A DNA stretch of 64,000 nt from Cervus elaphus (Eukaryota; Chordata; Mammalia; Artiodactyla; Cervidae), in contig NC_057820.1 in the NCBI RefSeq assembly GCF_910594005.1, positions 3,601,001 to 3,665,000 on the forward strand. The letters are read 5' to 3'. The position numbers were made by a program, and so were the translations under genes. Position 1 is the first letter of the stretch, and each line of letters begins with the position of its first letter. This document shows, piece after piece, positions 23,301 to 35,300 of the stretch. The notes under the pieces were generated by a model, which ran no database searches, was not told the DNA's origin, and saw only the letters and a program-made list of their open reading frames with translations.

Positions 23301-26300
23301 GATGACAGAGGATGAGATGGTTGGATGGTATCACCGACTCGATGGACATGAGTTTGAGCAAGCTCCGGGAGTTGGCGATGAACAGGGAAGCGTGGCATGC
23401 TGCAGTCCATGGGGTCACAAAGAGTCGGACACGACTGAATGACTAAAGTGAACTGATTTATCTATCATCTATTACAGAATTTGTGCTGGCTATGAGATTA
23501 TAAAATAATAATTTTTTTTAAAACTGCCTGTTTTTCTTAAGATTCCAAATTAGCTAGATCAGTATAAGGAGAGGTTTAAAACATTCTACTGCCGCCCACG
23601 GGAATGAATGAATCTGACATCACCATGAGGTAAACACCCAGGCAGACGTGTTTGAAGCCGTCTCTCCCTGGACCTGAGCTGGCGGCTCGCTGCGCCATCG
23701 CCCCCTGCCCTCCACTCTCTCCTGAGTTTTCCATTTCGTTGCTTTAATGCTGGTTTGGACCTGGGCAGGGGTCTCCAGGGCACTGTTAGCTCCCGCAGTT
23801 TGGAAAACGCTGGTCCGGATGACTCCGCACCCCAGGACTCCGAGGGGGAGAGGACGCCGCCCACCGCCCCGTGCGCGCGGCCGAAGCGGCCCCTCACCTG
23901 CTCCTGCCGCACCACGAACAGGACGTCCTCGCCGGGCCGCACGGCCACCGCCTCGCCGCGGATGCTGACCTGCAGGCCCCGCGGCGGCAGGAGCGGGCAC
24001 TGCAGCCGCACCGGGCTCTGCCGCGGGTCCACGCCGCCCTCGCACACGTTGGACACCAGCTTCCGGTACCTGCGGCCAGAAGGCGGGTCAGGGGCTGGCG
24101 CGGGGCGGGGCCTGCCGGCCGGCCGGCCGACTTCGCTCGCCGTGCGGGGCCCCCTGGCTTGGGACCCCCACGCGTCAACCCCCCTCCCTCTTCCTGACTC
24201 GTCTCTTTGCTCTTTCTGCCCATTTTGGAGCTGGGGAAACTGAGGCTCAGAGAAGGGAATGAGCACTAATGGCAGGACCCACGTCCCTCACTGGGCCGAG
24301 CTGTTCTCACAAGGATGGTGAGAGGTGTTGTTGCTAGGGAGGCGACTGAAGGAGCCAGAATGGATGCTGCGACTTTGCTGGGAAACGTGGTCCCGGGAAG
24401 CCAGAGTGCCCCGGAGGGGCTGGGACTTCCCGCTGACCCGGCATGTGGCTGTGGACAATCACAGTCCCACGGGAGGCCTCCTCCTCTTACACCGAGGGAC
24501 TGGGGCCGGATGACACCCGATTCACCAGCTCATTCACGCAACGCGAGTTGCCTGAGCATCTGCTGTGCGCCAGGTGCGGGGGTCGAGGTCATCCCTCGCA
24601 GCCCCTGCCTTTTCAGGGAGGACTGTCCAGTGGGAAGGCCGCCCTCACCAAACCACCCCCCACATCAGGGCAACATCACAACCCTGAGAGTGTGGGGAAG
24701 GGGCTGAACCTGGGGATCTGGTCCCCAAGAAAGGGGCTTTCAGCTGAGAGCAGGAGGTGAGCAGGAGAGTGAAGTGTGTCTGGCAGTGGAAACAGTGTGT
24801 GCAAAGGCCCTGTGGTGGTGGGGGGCAGGTGTGAGATGAGGGTGGGGAGAGGCTGGCAGGAAGAGCCTAATGCGCTCTAGTAAACTGTTAGGGCTTCCCT
24901 AGTGTCTCAATGGTAAAGAATTCACCTGCCAAAATGCAGGAGACATGGGTTCAATCCCTGGATCAGGAAGAGCCCCTGGAGGAGGAAATGGCAACCCACT
25001 CCTATATTCTTGCCTGGAGAATCCCATGGACAGAGGACCCTGGCAGGCTATAGTCCATGGTGTTGCAAAAAGTCAGACACGACTCAGCGACTAAACAATA
25101 ACAACAAACTTTTAGGAGATGTTAGGAAGACCCTGCTAGGGTGGCATCAGCTGAATTGTTATCATGCAAAGATGCATGTGGTTAGTTGGGAAGAAAATAC
25201 CCTCCCTAAGAGCTGCCCACCCACAGCCCCTTGGCATCCAGAGTGTGCAGATGGTGTGAAATGAAACCCTTTGCCCTTGATATGGGTCCTGACTCTGACA
25301 TTTCAGACAAGAGTCCCTGCTTGCTAAGCCCTGGAGCAGCTGCTGTGGCTCCCTGATGGAGGGAGGGATGGATGATAGATGGATGATGGATGAATTACTG
25401 GAGGGATGGGAGGATGAACGGATGGTGGGTGAGTGGGTGGAAGAATAAAGAGATGGATGGTTGGATGGACAGATGGATGATGGATGGATGGGTGGACAGA
25501 TGGGTAGATGGATGAATGGATGAAGGATGGATGGGGAATACACAGATAGATGATTGGATGATTGGATGGATAGAGGAATGATGGATGGATGGGTGGGTGG
25601 ATGGATGGGTGATGGATGGATGGGGAATACACAAATAGATGACTGATGATTGGATAGATAGATGGATGATGGATGGATGGGTGGATGGATGGATGATGGA
25701 TGGATGGATGATGGATGGATGGATGGATGGATGGATGGATGGATGGATGGATGGACAATACACAGATAGATGATTGGATGGATGGATGGATAGGTGAATG
25801 ATGGACAGATGGGTGGATGGATGATGGATGGATGAGGAATACATGGATAGATGACTGGATGATTAGCTGGACGGATGATGGGATTTATGCCGCTGAGGTC
25901 CAAGCCTGCAATCTCTGGCCCTACTTTTTGCTTCTTCAGGCTCTGTCCTGCCCCATCCCCAGGGGCAGCAACCTGGCTTGTCTAATAAGTCCATAGGCAG
26001 TTCACTCCCTCTCAGAACTTCCCCACAGGGACACAGAGACCTTTAGATGAGGCTTGCGTAGGGCCTGTGGAGCCGCGGGCTCCCGGCTGTTACACACAGA
26101 ACGCTGTTATAGTTTGATCCCTGAGACGCAGCACGCTCAGCCTCTGCGAGAGCAAGGAGGTCACACCTGCGGAGCACTTCCCTCCCCCTTATGCATAGCG
26201 TGTGTCCATCACACCACACACCGAGGGACACGCCATGTGTCGGAAAGCTTAGTCCAGTCCAGGGGACGACTGGGTGAGTGTGACAATAACTGGGGATGTT

Positions 26301-29300
26301 CCATTCCCACAGAGTAAGCTCGGGGCCCAGGGTGAGTCAGGGAAGGCTTCCTGTAGGAGGCGCCATTCAAACTGAGACCTAAAGGGAGTGTGAATATCTC
26401 TGGCCCAGCTCAGGCCTGGCTCGCTCAGGGTTGGCAAATGGGGAGGGGCTTTGGCACTGCAGGGACTCAAGAGGGGCCAGGGAGGCGGGTTCCTTCAGCG
26501 CCAAGGCCAGGGACCGTCTCTGCCTGTTGCTTTCTGTTTGGAGCCGGCTCAGGGCATCTCTCCTCCCTGACGCTGACCCACCTGGGCTCCGAATGGAGAG
26601 CCCTGGGTGGGGGGCAGAGTCTGGGTGACTTGCAGGAGCCCCAGCGCAAAGTGCGGTCAGCCCTGATTTCTCTCTCTTGGGCTCCACGCGAGCAGCCGTG
26701 GGCACCAGAACCATGGTTCTGCCCCATGCGACTCACCCGAGACTGCTGGTGTAGGTCTGGCCCAGGACACAGTCATCAGGGGGCGACAGGGGGTTATACC
26801 AGAAGTTGGCAAAGCACTTGTTGGCATCGGACTCCGAGGAGGGGGCACGCTCAAATCCATAGTCACTGGGAGGAGGAAGACATGGCGGTCAGGAGACAGG
26901 CAGTGGCAGGGATGCGAGCCAGCCCAGGGTAGGTGCCCCACACCAAGGACACACAGAGGCAGATCCACAGGCCCCGTCCCAGAGGGGAGAAGGACTGAAC
27001 GCGGATGGTTACATTCCAGGTGAGAAGGGTTGCAAAGGGGATTCTGGGAATTACAGCAGAGTGCTGAATCCAGCCTGGGCATCCTGGAGGGCTGCCTAGA
27101 GGAGGTAGGCTGACTCTCAATGGAAGATCAAGACATAACCAGGGGAGGGGGGAAGGGCACTGCAGGTGGGGACCAGCCCCTTCAGCGCAGGAGCCAGAGC
27201 CGGGAGATGCAGGTGCAGATGGCAGGACGAGGAAGGGCGAGGATGGCTGGGGAGGGAGCCGGCTTCCAGAACTCGGACATTCTCCTGTGGGTGGTGGGCC
27301 AGCACAGGAGTTCTTGAGCGGGGTGGGGATGGGGCGGGTGGCCAGGGGGCTTCCAGGTGGGTCTCTGGACGGTGGAGGAGGGGCTGGCTGGTCCCCAGGG
27401 TGCCCTCCATCTTCCTCCATGTCCCCGCCCACCTGGGAGCAGGCCACCCCATGCTGGCTTGGGAAGGATGCCCATGGATTCTTGAACGTGGGCCGGACCA
27501 GGTGGCTGGGTGCTCGGGCCCAGGATAAGGGGGCCGTGCTGGAGCGTGGCTCTCAGGTCGTCCCCAGGGGTGGCGGCCGCGGGGTCCGTCGGGCAGCACT
27601 GCCCCCTCCCCAGGGCTGGGGCAGAGAGGGACCCTCACCAGAGGAAGTCCGAGGCCCGGCAGGGGCACACGCGGGCCGTGAGTGCCGCCGTGAAGCTGCG
27701 GCCTGTGACGCACCAGGACGCCGGCTTCCTCCTGCGGAAGCTTCTCTGCTGGCCCATGACGCAGCGGTCACCCTGCAGGGGGACACAGGGTGAGGGGCCG
27801 CCCCGCTGCGGCCCCCACCGCCGGTCTGGCCCGTTCCTCGTCCCCCCAGCCCGGGCAGTCTTTGGGGCAGGAAATCGGGGCCCAGGGGGAGGGCTGTGTG
27901 TGTACCTGAAGCCGCCCTGGGGCAGCCCGGCCCTGTCCATCCCCATCCCCCCAGCACTCGCTGGGTGCTCTGTACCTGGCCGTGCTGGGCCCTGAGGGGG
28001 TCTCAGGCCCCGGAAGAGAGGCCCCACGCAATCCTCAGGCCTGAGGGTTTCAGGTGGGCCCTGTGAGGCTGGGATGAGCCACGGCTTCCAGGCCTCAGGG
28101 AACACACAGTAGATGCTCGGCCAACAATCCAAACAGGACATACCGGTGCGAACAGGCACCATGGCGGGTACAGCTGAGGGCCCTCCCTGCCCCCCGGAAA
28201 TCCTTGGCCCCTCCACTCTAAAATCTTGACCACCCAACCCGAACTGCCGCGGAAGACCATTTCTGGTCCTCACGTACTCCCCTCCATGTGAATAGTCCTC
28301 ATTTTGCTGTAGGAACAGTTTTGTGTGTCTGAGATTATGGTGTGCGGGCTGCCCCAGACCACTGATGTTACCTAAGGACCAACCTAGACAGCATATTAAA
28401 AAGCAGAAACATTACTTTGTCAACAAAGGTCTGTCTCGTCAAGGCTATGGTTTTTCCAGTCATGTATGGATGTGAGAGTTGGACTATAAAAAAAGCTGAG
28501 CGCTGAAGAATATGATGCTTTTGAACTGTGGTGTTGGAGAAGACTCTTGAGAGTCCCTTGGACTGCAAGGAGATCCAACCAGTCCATCCTAAAGGAGATC
28601 AGTCCTGGGTATTCATTGGAAGGACTGATGTTGAAGCTGAAACTCCCAATACTTTGGCCACCTGATGCGAAGAGCTGACTCATTTGAAAAGACCCTGATG
28701 CTGGTAAAGATTGAAGGTGGGAGGAGAAGGGGACGACAGAGGATGAGATGGTTGGATGGCATCACTGACTCAATGGACATGGATTTGGGTAGGCTCCGGG
28801 AGTTGGTGATGGACAGGGAGGCCAGGCGTGCTGCAGTCCATGAGGTCGCAAAGAGTCGGACACGACTGAGCGACTGAACTGAACTGAATGTATGATACCC
28901 GCGCCCTGTTACCTTCCCTCCATCCCACAAATCCGGGAGCCCGAGCACAGCTGGCTTAGGGCTGGGTCATGCCCCTGTGCCCCTGGGTGTACCCACAGAC
29001 CCTGGCCCAGGCCGCCCAGGAGGGCTGGCAAGCCCAGCAGGAGGACCTACATCCGGGGAGGCCGGAAGCCTGGCAGGATGGGGGTTTTGCGGGCAGAGGG
29101 GGTGCCCTGCACGGGGCCCGGCCCACCTGCGGGTTGGCAAGGTCCCAGGAGCTGTAGTCATCCTCGCCGCACCGCCTGGAGAACCAGGGCCGGAAGTCTA
29201 CCTTGACCAGCTCCCAGTCCGAGCGGAAGCTGATGTGGCCGAAGACGCTGGGGAGGGAAGGAGGGGGCAGGAAACCGCCTTAGTCTGGCCCGCCCCCAGG

Positions 29301-32300
29301 CACCCACCGGTCCCCTCCGGGCCTCCGCCCACACCTGCCCGGTTGGTCCAGCGGTCTCTCTCCTGCCCCCGCTGGGCAGCCCCGAGACGGACCCTGTGCA
29401 GGGCCGGGCAGGCCACAGGCCTTTGGGCATCAGCGTCAAGCATTCCCACCGCCATCGCCCGTTATCTACGGCTTGCGGATGGCGCTGCTGTGGGTCATCC
29501 CAGGTGGCCCCCCACGGGCGAGGATGCGGGCGCAGTGGGGTCAGGAGCCCGGCCCGCCCTCAGTGGCCAGGCTGGTCCTGGCAGAACTGTTTTGCAGGAT
29601 GACTCATGGTCAAGCTGTCTGTGTTCTGTGCTGGCTGGCTTCTCCCCGTCTGCATCCCCGCCTCTGTTGGCCTGTCCATACTGGGGGTTGGGGTGGCCTG
29701 TGCTGTAGAATCCCGGCTCCCTCTGCATAGCTGGGCCACAGAATTTCCCCCCCAAGCAGACCGGATAATCCATGGAGAGGTAGGGAGTCATCCCCTGGCT
29801 CAGAGAGGGCTGGGAGCGCTGTGTTTGTACGCTGCTTGGTCTAAATCCTCACCACAGCCCACTTCACAGAAAGGAAAACTGAGGCAGAGAGAGGGTGAGT
29901 AACTTGCTTAAGGTCACAGAGCATGTTTGTGCCACTTCTTCGCCCACGGCGATCATGTGCTGAGTGCCTATCATACGATGCCCAGATCCCTCGCTCTCCA
30001 AGAAGGCTGCTGCTTAACGGGTTGCCACCTGATCCTCCCAGCACCTCACGCTTGGGCTCCAGGAGCCCAGCCTGCACTTCTCTGGTCCTTCTCCAGTTCA
30101 CCTGTAGGACCCCGGCCATATTACCAGAGGTTGAGCACTTGGATGGAGGAGGTGATATACTCACTCCAGCCTTGGTCCCCATTCCAAGCTGACAGATAGG
30201 ACCTGGATACTTGGGGAAATCATTCATGGTCTAAAGGGCACAAACGCCAGTCTAGGAGAGTAGTTGAGAAGGGCCTTGGAGTGTTTTCCCAGGGACATGA
30301 TGGCTGGCTCTGCATGCCTGAGGCTGACACCGGAAGAGGAGCTCCGGCTCCAAAGGACACCTCGGAGCCAGACAAGCCTGGTTGACACCTGTTTACTTGT
30401 CTGTGACCTTCGGCATGTCCGTTCCTCTCTGTACCTCCTTTTCCTTTAAAATGGGGACAATGACACTGGCCTTTTGGGATCCATGGTGGATTAGCGATGG
30501 TTTGTGTAGGACACTGTAGAAGGTTTACAGACACACATGCACACACACACTCGCTCTTACACATACACCCCCCGACACACACACGCGCACATGTTACCTC
30601 CATTGCCCCGAACAGTCCCCAGAGGCAGACACTATAATCTTTACCTCACAGACGAGACCCTGAGCCTCTACAGGGGCCTCTTCTGGTCCTTGCAGCCTCC
30701 CTTGGCCTTGGCCTGGCTCCCCCCGCTGTGGTCCACCTCCCCATCCCGGGCTCTGAGAGGCCCGATCGTTCTCCACTGGCTCCTGCCCTCCTTGCCTGCC
30801 TGCCCACGGGCAGCCCTGGTGTCTGGAGACACCCTGCCGTCCTCCTTCCAGCCCAGCCTCTCATCCAATTGTGTTCAGCTGCCATAAACCACCCTGCTTT
30901 TCTGCTGCCCGAGACGTGAGCCAGAACCCCCGTCACCCCAGCCTGGACCTCTCCTGTGCAGGCGGACGTGGCCCAGCAAGGCCCACGTGGCCCGCTTCTC
31001 CTCCGCCTGGTCCAGCAGCTCTCAGAGGGGCTCCCGACAGAGAGGTCGTGGAGGGCCCGGATGGGGGTGGTGACGGTGGTCGTGAAGGTGTCCCTCTGGT
31101 CCGCTGTCCCGACTCCCGTCCTGATGGGGACAGTCCCCTCCTTGGGAGTCTCACCACATGGGGACTGTCTTTGCCACGACGACCCCTTCTCGCAGGCAAA
31201 GCCAGCTGGGTTGTTACTTAAATGGGGCATGAGGGTCTTAGCTCATTGAAGGGATGTCCTTAAGGGACGTCTTCACACCAGTATTCTAGCCTGGAGAATT
31301 CCATGGACTGTACAGTCCATGGGGTCGCAAAGAGCCGGACAGGACTGAGCGACTTTCACTCACTCACTCACTCATGCCAGGTCCTCCGCATGTACCTCCT
31401 GTCTCCGCTCTTCTGGAAGCCGTGTTATGACGGAGGTGACCGCGGCGGTAAGTGCTGGCGTGCGCCCTGCCCCTGCCAGACTCCCGCCTCCCACATCCAC
31501 TCCTCCTCACCACCCCAGGGGGCGTGCTGTTAATATTCCCACCTTACTGACAAGGAGACTGAGGCCAGGGGCCCCTCAGGACAGCACGGCCGTGGCCCAG
31601 CTCCTGGGGAGTAGGATCGGTCTCCTGGCTGGTGACTTTGGGGCTCTGATGCCCGGCCCAGGAAACACGCTCTGGCCTGAGCTTGACCACCATGCAAACT
31701 CCTGGGCGGGCTGCACAGACCCCACCAGGGAGGTCTCTGAAAAGAGGCTGGTTCACTTGATCTAACTAATCCCCTCTGTGTCTCTGAAGTCCTGCCTTTT
31801 ATGAAGCCTAAACGTTCAGCTGATACTTTGAGAAATAGCTGGCATCTGGCTAACTCTGAGTTTTAGGAAGTCAGTGCCTTTAATGTGTGTGTGTGAAAGT
31901 GAAAGCGTTAATCTCTCAGCCGTGTCCGAGAGTAGGTACCCATTCCCTTCTCCAGGGGCTCTTTCTGACCCAGGGATCGGACTGGGGTCTCTTATATCAC
32001 AGGCAGATTCTTTACCATCGGAACCACCTTCTGAAAGTCGGAAAGTGAAAGTCACTCAGGTGTGTCTGACTCTCTGTGACCCCGTGGACTATACAGTCCA
32101 TGGAATTCTCCAGGCCAGAATACTGGAGTGGGTAGCCTTTCCCTTCCCCAGGGGATCCTCCCAACCCAGGGATAGAACCTGGGTCGCCCGCATTGAGGTG
32201 GATTCTTTCCCAGCTGAGCCACCAGGGAAACCCAAGAATACTGGAGTGGGTAGCCTAGCCCTTCTCCAGGGGATCTTCCTAATCCATCACCTTCACCATC

Positions 32301-35300
32301 ATCACCACCATCATCATCTTCACCACCAACAGTGTCACAATCTCAAAGGGCCAAGTGGGCAGTGATCCAGGGCTGACCCTTGACTCTGAGTCCCACCCCT
32401 CACCAGCCAGGTGATCCTGGGCAGATGACAGATGTCCTTGGTTAGGGACGAGTGGCCGCCTTCCAGTGGCAGAGGATGGTGGGAGACAGGGAGGCAGGTG
32501 TGAAGATGGAGGTGAGAGTGAGGAGGATGGGGAGGGAGGCGGGGGGTCAGTGTTGAACCCGCCTAGAGCGGCAGGGCCTGAGGTGGCCCTCCGCCACAGC
32601 CCGCCTGGGGTTCGGCTCTGACCTGCCTGCCCACCTCCCGTGGGCACTCACGTCATGACCAGCGTCTCGTCGCCGGGCTCACTCAGCAGCCCATCCACAA
32701 ACACGGAAGTGCTGGTGAAGTTGTGCGTGCTCCAGGTGAGGCCCTCGTCCACGCTGAACCTGCCAAGAGAAGGGGCAGCTGGGGACACAGTCTGCCTCCA
32801 GGGCCAGCTGCCTTGTCAGACCCAGACCAGCCCACGCCCAGGGGCCAGAGCTGTCCAGCGGAGGTGGCTGGGCCAACAGGTGGGGCAGTGGCCAGCCCAG
32901 TATCCCCACCACAACTGGACCCCATCCTCACACTCTCGTAGGAGGTCACGGCAGCCCCCTGCCAGCGCCAGGGGGCATCCACGTCTGCTCAGGGACACCA
33001 CCGTCAAGGAGCCCTGGGGGTGTGGCCTGAGATCCCCTGGACTGCAGTTATCCAGGTCTTAGAAATCCAGGTCAGCCCTGCCCAGTGCCCAAGCCCAGCC
33101 CAGGGTCTGCCGGGTCACACGTGGGAGCTCACTGCCTCCCAGTGTGGCCTATCAGTGTTGCCAGCTTGCCCTGCAGAAAGATCTTTTTCAGACTAAAGTG
33201 ATACTGGCGTCCTGACAGCTCCCCCGGCTCTGCCTTCCAAGTCCAGAGTTCACATCTGACCTCACATCCCCACAACAGCCCTTCACACGTCTGAAGCTGA
33301 TGCCAAACCCACTCTCGCCTGGGCACATGCAGCTGGCTTCCCTGTCCTTCACCTATCTAATTGAGGTCCATCCAGAAAAGTCACCTCCTCTGGGAAGCCT
33401 CCCTGCTCTCCCAGGATGGGGGGTGCTGGTAGAGGCACCCTCACAGCCCCAGGCCTCCCTCTGGCCCACCCGATCATGCTGGGTCGTCATTCCCCACCCC
33501 TTTGTCTCCCCAGGCCTGGCAAGGAGCAGCTATCAGCAGCATGGGTGGGGGTGGTGGTGGTGGGTGGTGGGTGTTGGTTGAAGGGGCTGGGTGTGGGTGG
33601 TGAGGGGGCCGGGTGGTGGTGGGTGCTGGGGAGTGGGTGGTGGGTGGTGGGAGGCAGGGTGGGGGTGGTGGGTGGGGAGTGGACACCGCAGAGCCTGGCA
33701 TTAACCCCCTTGGCGGGGTCTGGTGCCTTCGTCCTGGGGTCCTGCAGGGGGGGCCACCCTGGGGAATGCTCCGAGGAGTTCCCCGGTGGAGAGGACCGGC
33801 CCCCGCCGCACTCCACGCCGGGCGCCCGGGGTCTTACTTGAGAATCTTCAGGGGGATGGAGGTGTCCTTGATGGCCACGATCACGCCGCCGTGGTCCAGG
33901 TAGAGGATGTGGTGCTCCTCTTCAAACACCTGCGGGAGACCGCGGGCGGGGCTCTGAGGGCAGGACCCGGGGAGCGCTGGGAGGGCTCTCAGGTGCGGGG
34001 GTCACTCTCCCGGGGACAGAACTGCCCACACACTGCCTGGGGGGCTGCAGCAGAGTCTAGCTCCCTGACGCAGGGCTGGTCAGAGGGTTCCTGGTGTCCC
34101 CAGGCCATCCCCTCCCTCCCCCAACCACCCAGACTCAATACGAGTGGGACGAATGGCATGAATGCACGCTGATGGCAATTTCTAGACCACTGACCAGAGA
34201 GAAAAAATGCAAATAAACCCTGCAGGTGGCCCTGCCTATAGGAAAAACTCAGGCAGCAAAAAGGCCAGCAATGTGAGATCAGAAAGAAATTGTAGAATTC
34301 AGGAAAGCATTTAGGATAAGCATCCACTAGGAAAAGCAAACCTCTGTTTAACATTGATTCAGTTCATGTGCCGCCTCCTTCAGGAAGCCCTCCCAGATGC
34401 CACGCTGGGTGGGTGTGGGGCGTCTCTGGGCCCCCTGTCCCAGAACTTACTGCATGAATTTGTCATTGTTTTCTCCAGCCAGGGAGCTCCTCAAAGGCCC
34501 AGTCTGCCTCTGAGTCCTCTCTGTGGCCCGGTACCGGCTCAGCTCATGGCTGGAGGTGCCAGGCCTCAGGAAGTGTGTGTGGGATAAATGAATGAATGAG
34601 TGAATGAATGAATCCCCACCAAGTCCTTAGGGGACAAAAGGTTGAGAGACCTGGACAGGGCTCTCACAGGAGGAAATACCTCTGGTGGTCAGCTGGGCAT
34701 AGCCCCAAATGTGCTCACAACCCTCACATGTGGTCAGACTCCCCATCTTGATACCCTCCTCCCACAAGGACAAGCAGGGGGCATTTGCCCTGTCTACCCA
34801 CGGGGGAGACAGTGCCTCCCAGTCTCCCCATGGGAGCCCCACAGGTGATTCCACCCTCATTAGCTGGGGCCTTGGAAATCAGGCGGCTCCAACCCCCATG
34901 CAGCCATGAAATTAAAAGATTCTTGCTGCTTGGAAGGAAAGCTATGACCAACCTAGTGAAGTGAAGTCGCTCAGTCGTGTCCGACTCTTTGCAACCCCAT
35001 GGACTGCAGCCTACCAGGCTCCTCCATCTGTGGGATTCTCCAGGCAAGAATACTGGAGTGGGTTGCCATCTCCTCCTCCAAGAGATCCTCCCAACCCAGG
35101 GATCGAACCCGGGTCTCCTGCACTGCAGGCAGATGCTTTACCCTCTGAACCACCAGGGAAGCTCAAGCAAAAACATCTCTTTGCCAACAAAGGTCTGTCT
35201 AGTCAAAGCCATGGTTTTTCCAGTGGTCATGTATGGATGTGAGAGTTGAACTATAAAGAAAACTGAGCGTCAAAGAATTGATGCTTCTGAACTGTGGTGT

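Larger units (their letters stand above)
16770..23897 (-). other. Intron W10-W11: contents
   Basis: This 7.1-kb intron holds an old mammalian repeat (17765-18115), CHR-type SINEs (18453-18720), old L1 sequence (about 19090-20240), a TG repeat (20327-20382), a Bov-tA SINE (21645-21854) and a BovB copy (22008-23457). From 16770 to 17760 and 20400 to 21300 I see mostly unique sequence. About 21340-21600 is AT-rich and probably another unrecognised old LINE. Confidence 0.65.
24070..26736 (-). other. Intron W9-W10: contents
   Basis: The intron holds a MIR core (24215-24275), a Bov-tA SINE (24895-25115) and a long GATG repeat (25357-25880). The remaining parts, 24280-24890 and 25900-26730, are unique sequence with nothing recognised. 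Confidence 0.65.
29248..32651 (-). other. Intron W6-W7: contents
   Basis: The intron holds MIR fragments (29835-29925 and 30375-30480), an imperfect CA repeat (about 30528-30590), a Bov-tA 3' piece with a CACT run (31275-31375), and a double SINE (31888-32278). The stretch 32280-32335 is a short CAC/ATC repeat. The rest is unique sequence without recognised features. Confidence 0.65.

Noticed and set aside
22008..23457. Functional reverse transcriptase gene
   Set aside because: The BovB copy lacks its 5' half and endonuclease domain and has stops and frameshifts, though one block keeps the YADD motif.
24895..25115. tRNA gene
   Set aside because: The B-box-like ggttcaatccctggat belongs to the tRNA-derived head of a Bov-tA SINE; there is no full cloverleaf. 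The same holds for the other SINEs and the CHR elements.
25136..25903. 255-codon His-Pro-Ser-rich open frame on the minus strand
   Set aside because: It is a translation of the GATG tetranucleotide tract; no initiation or domain evidence.
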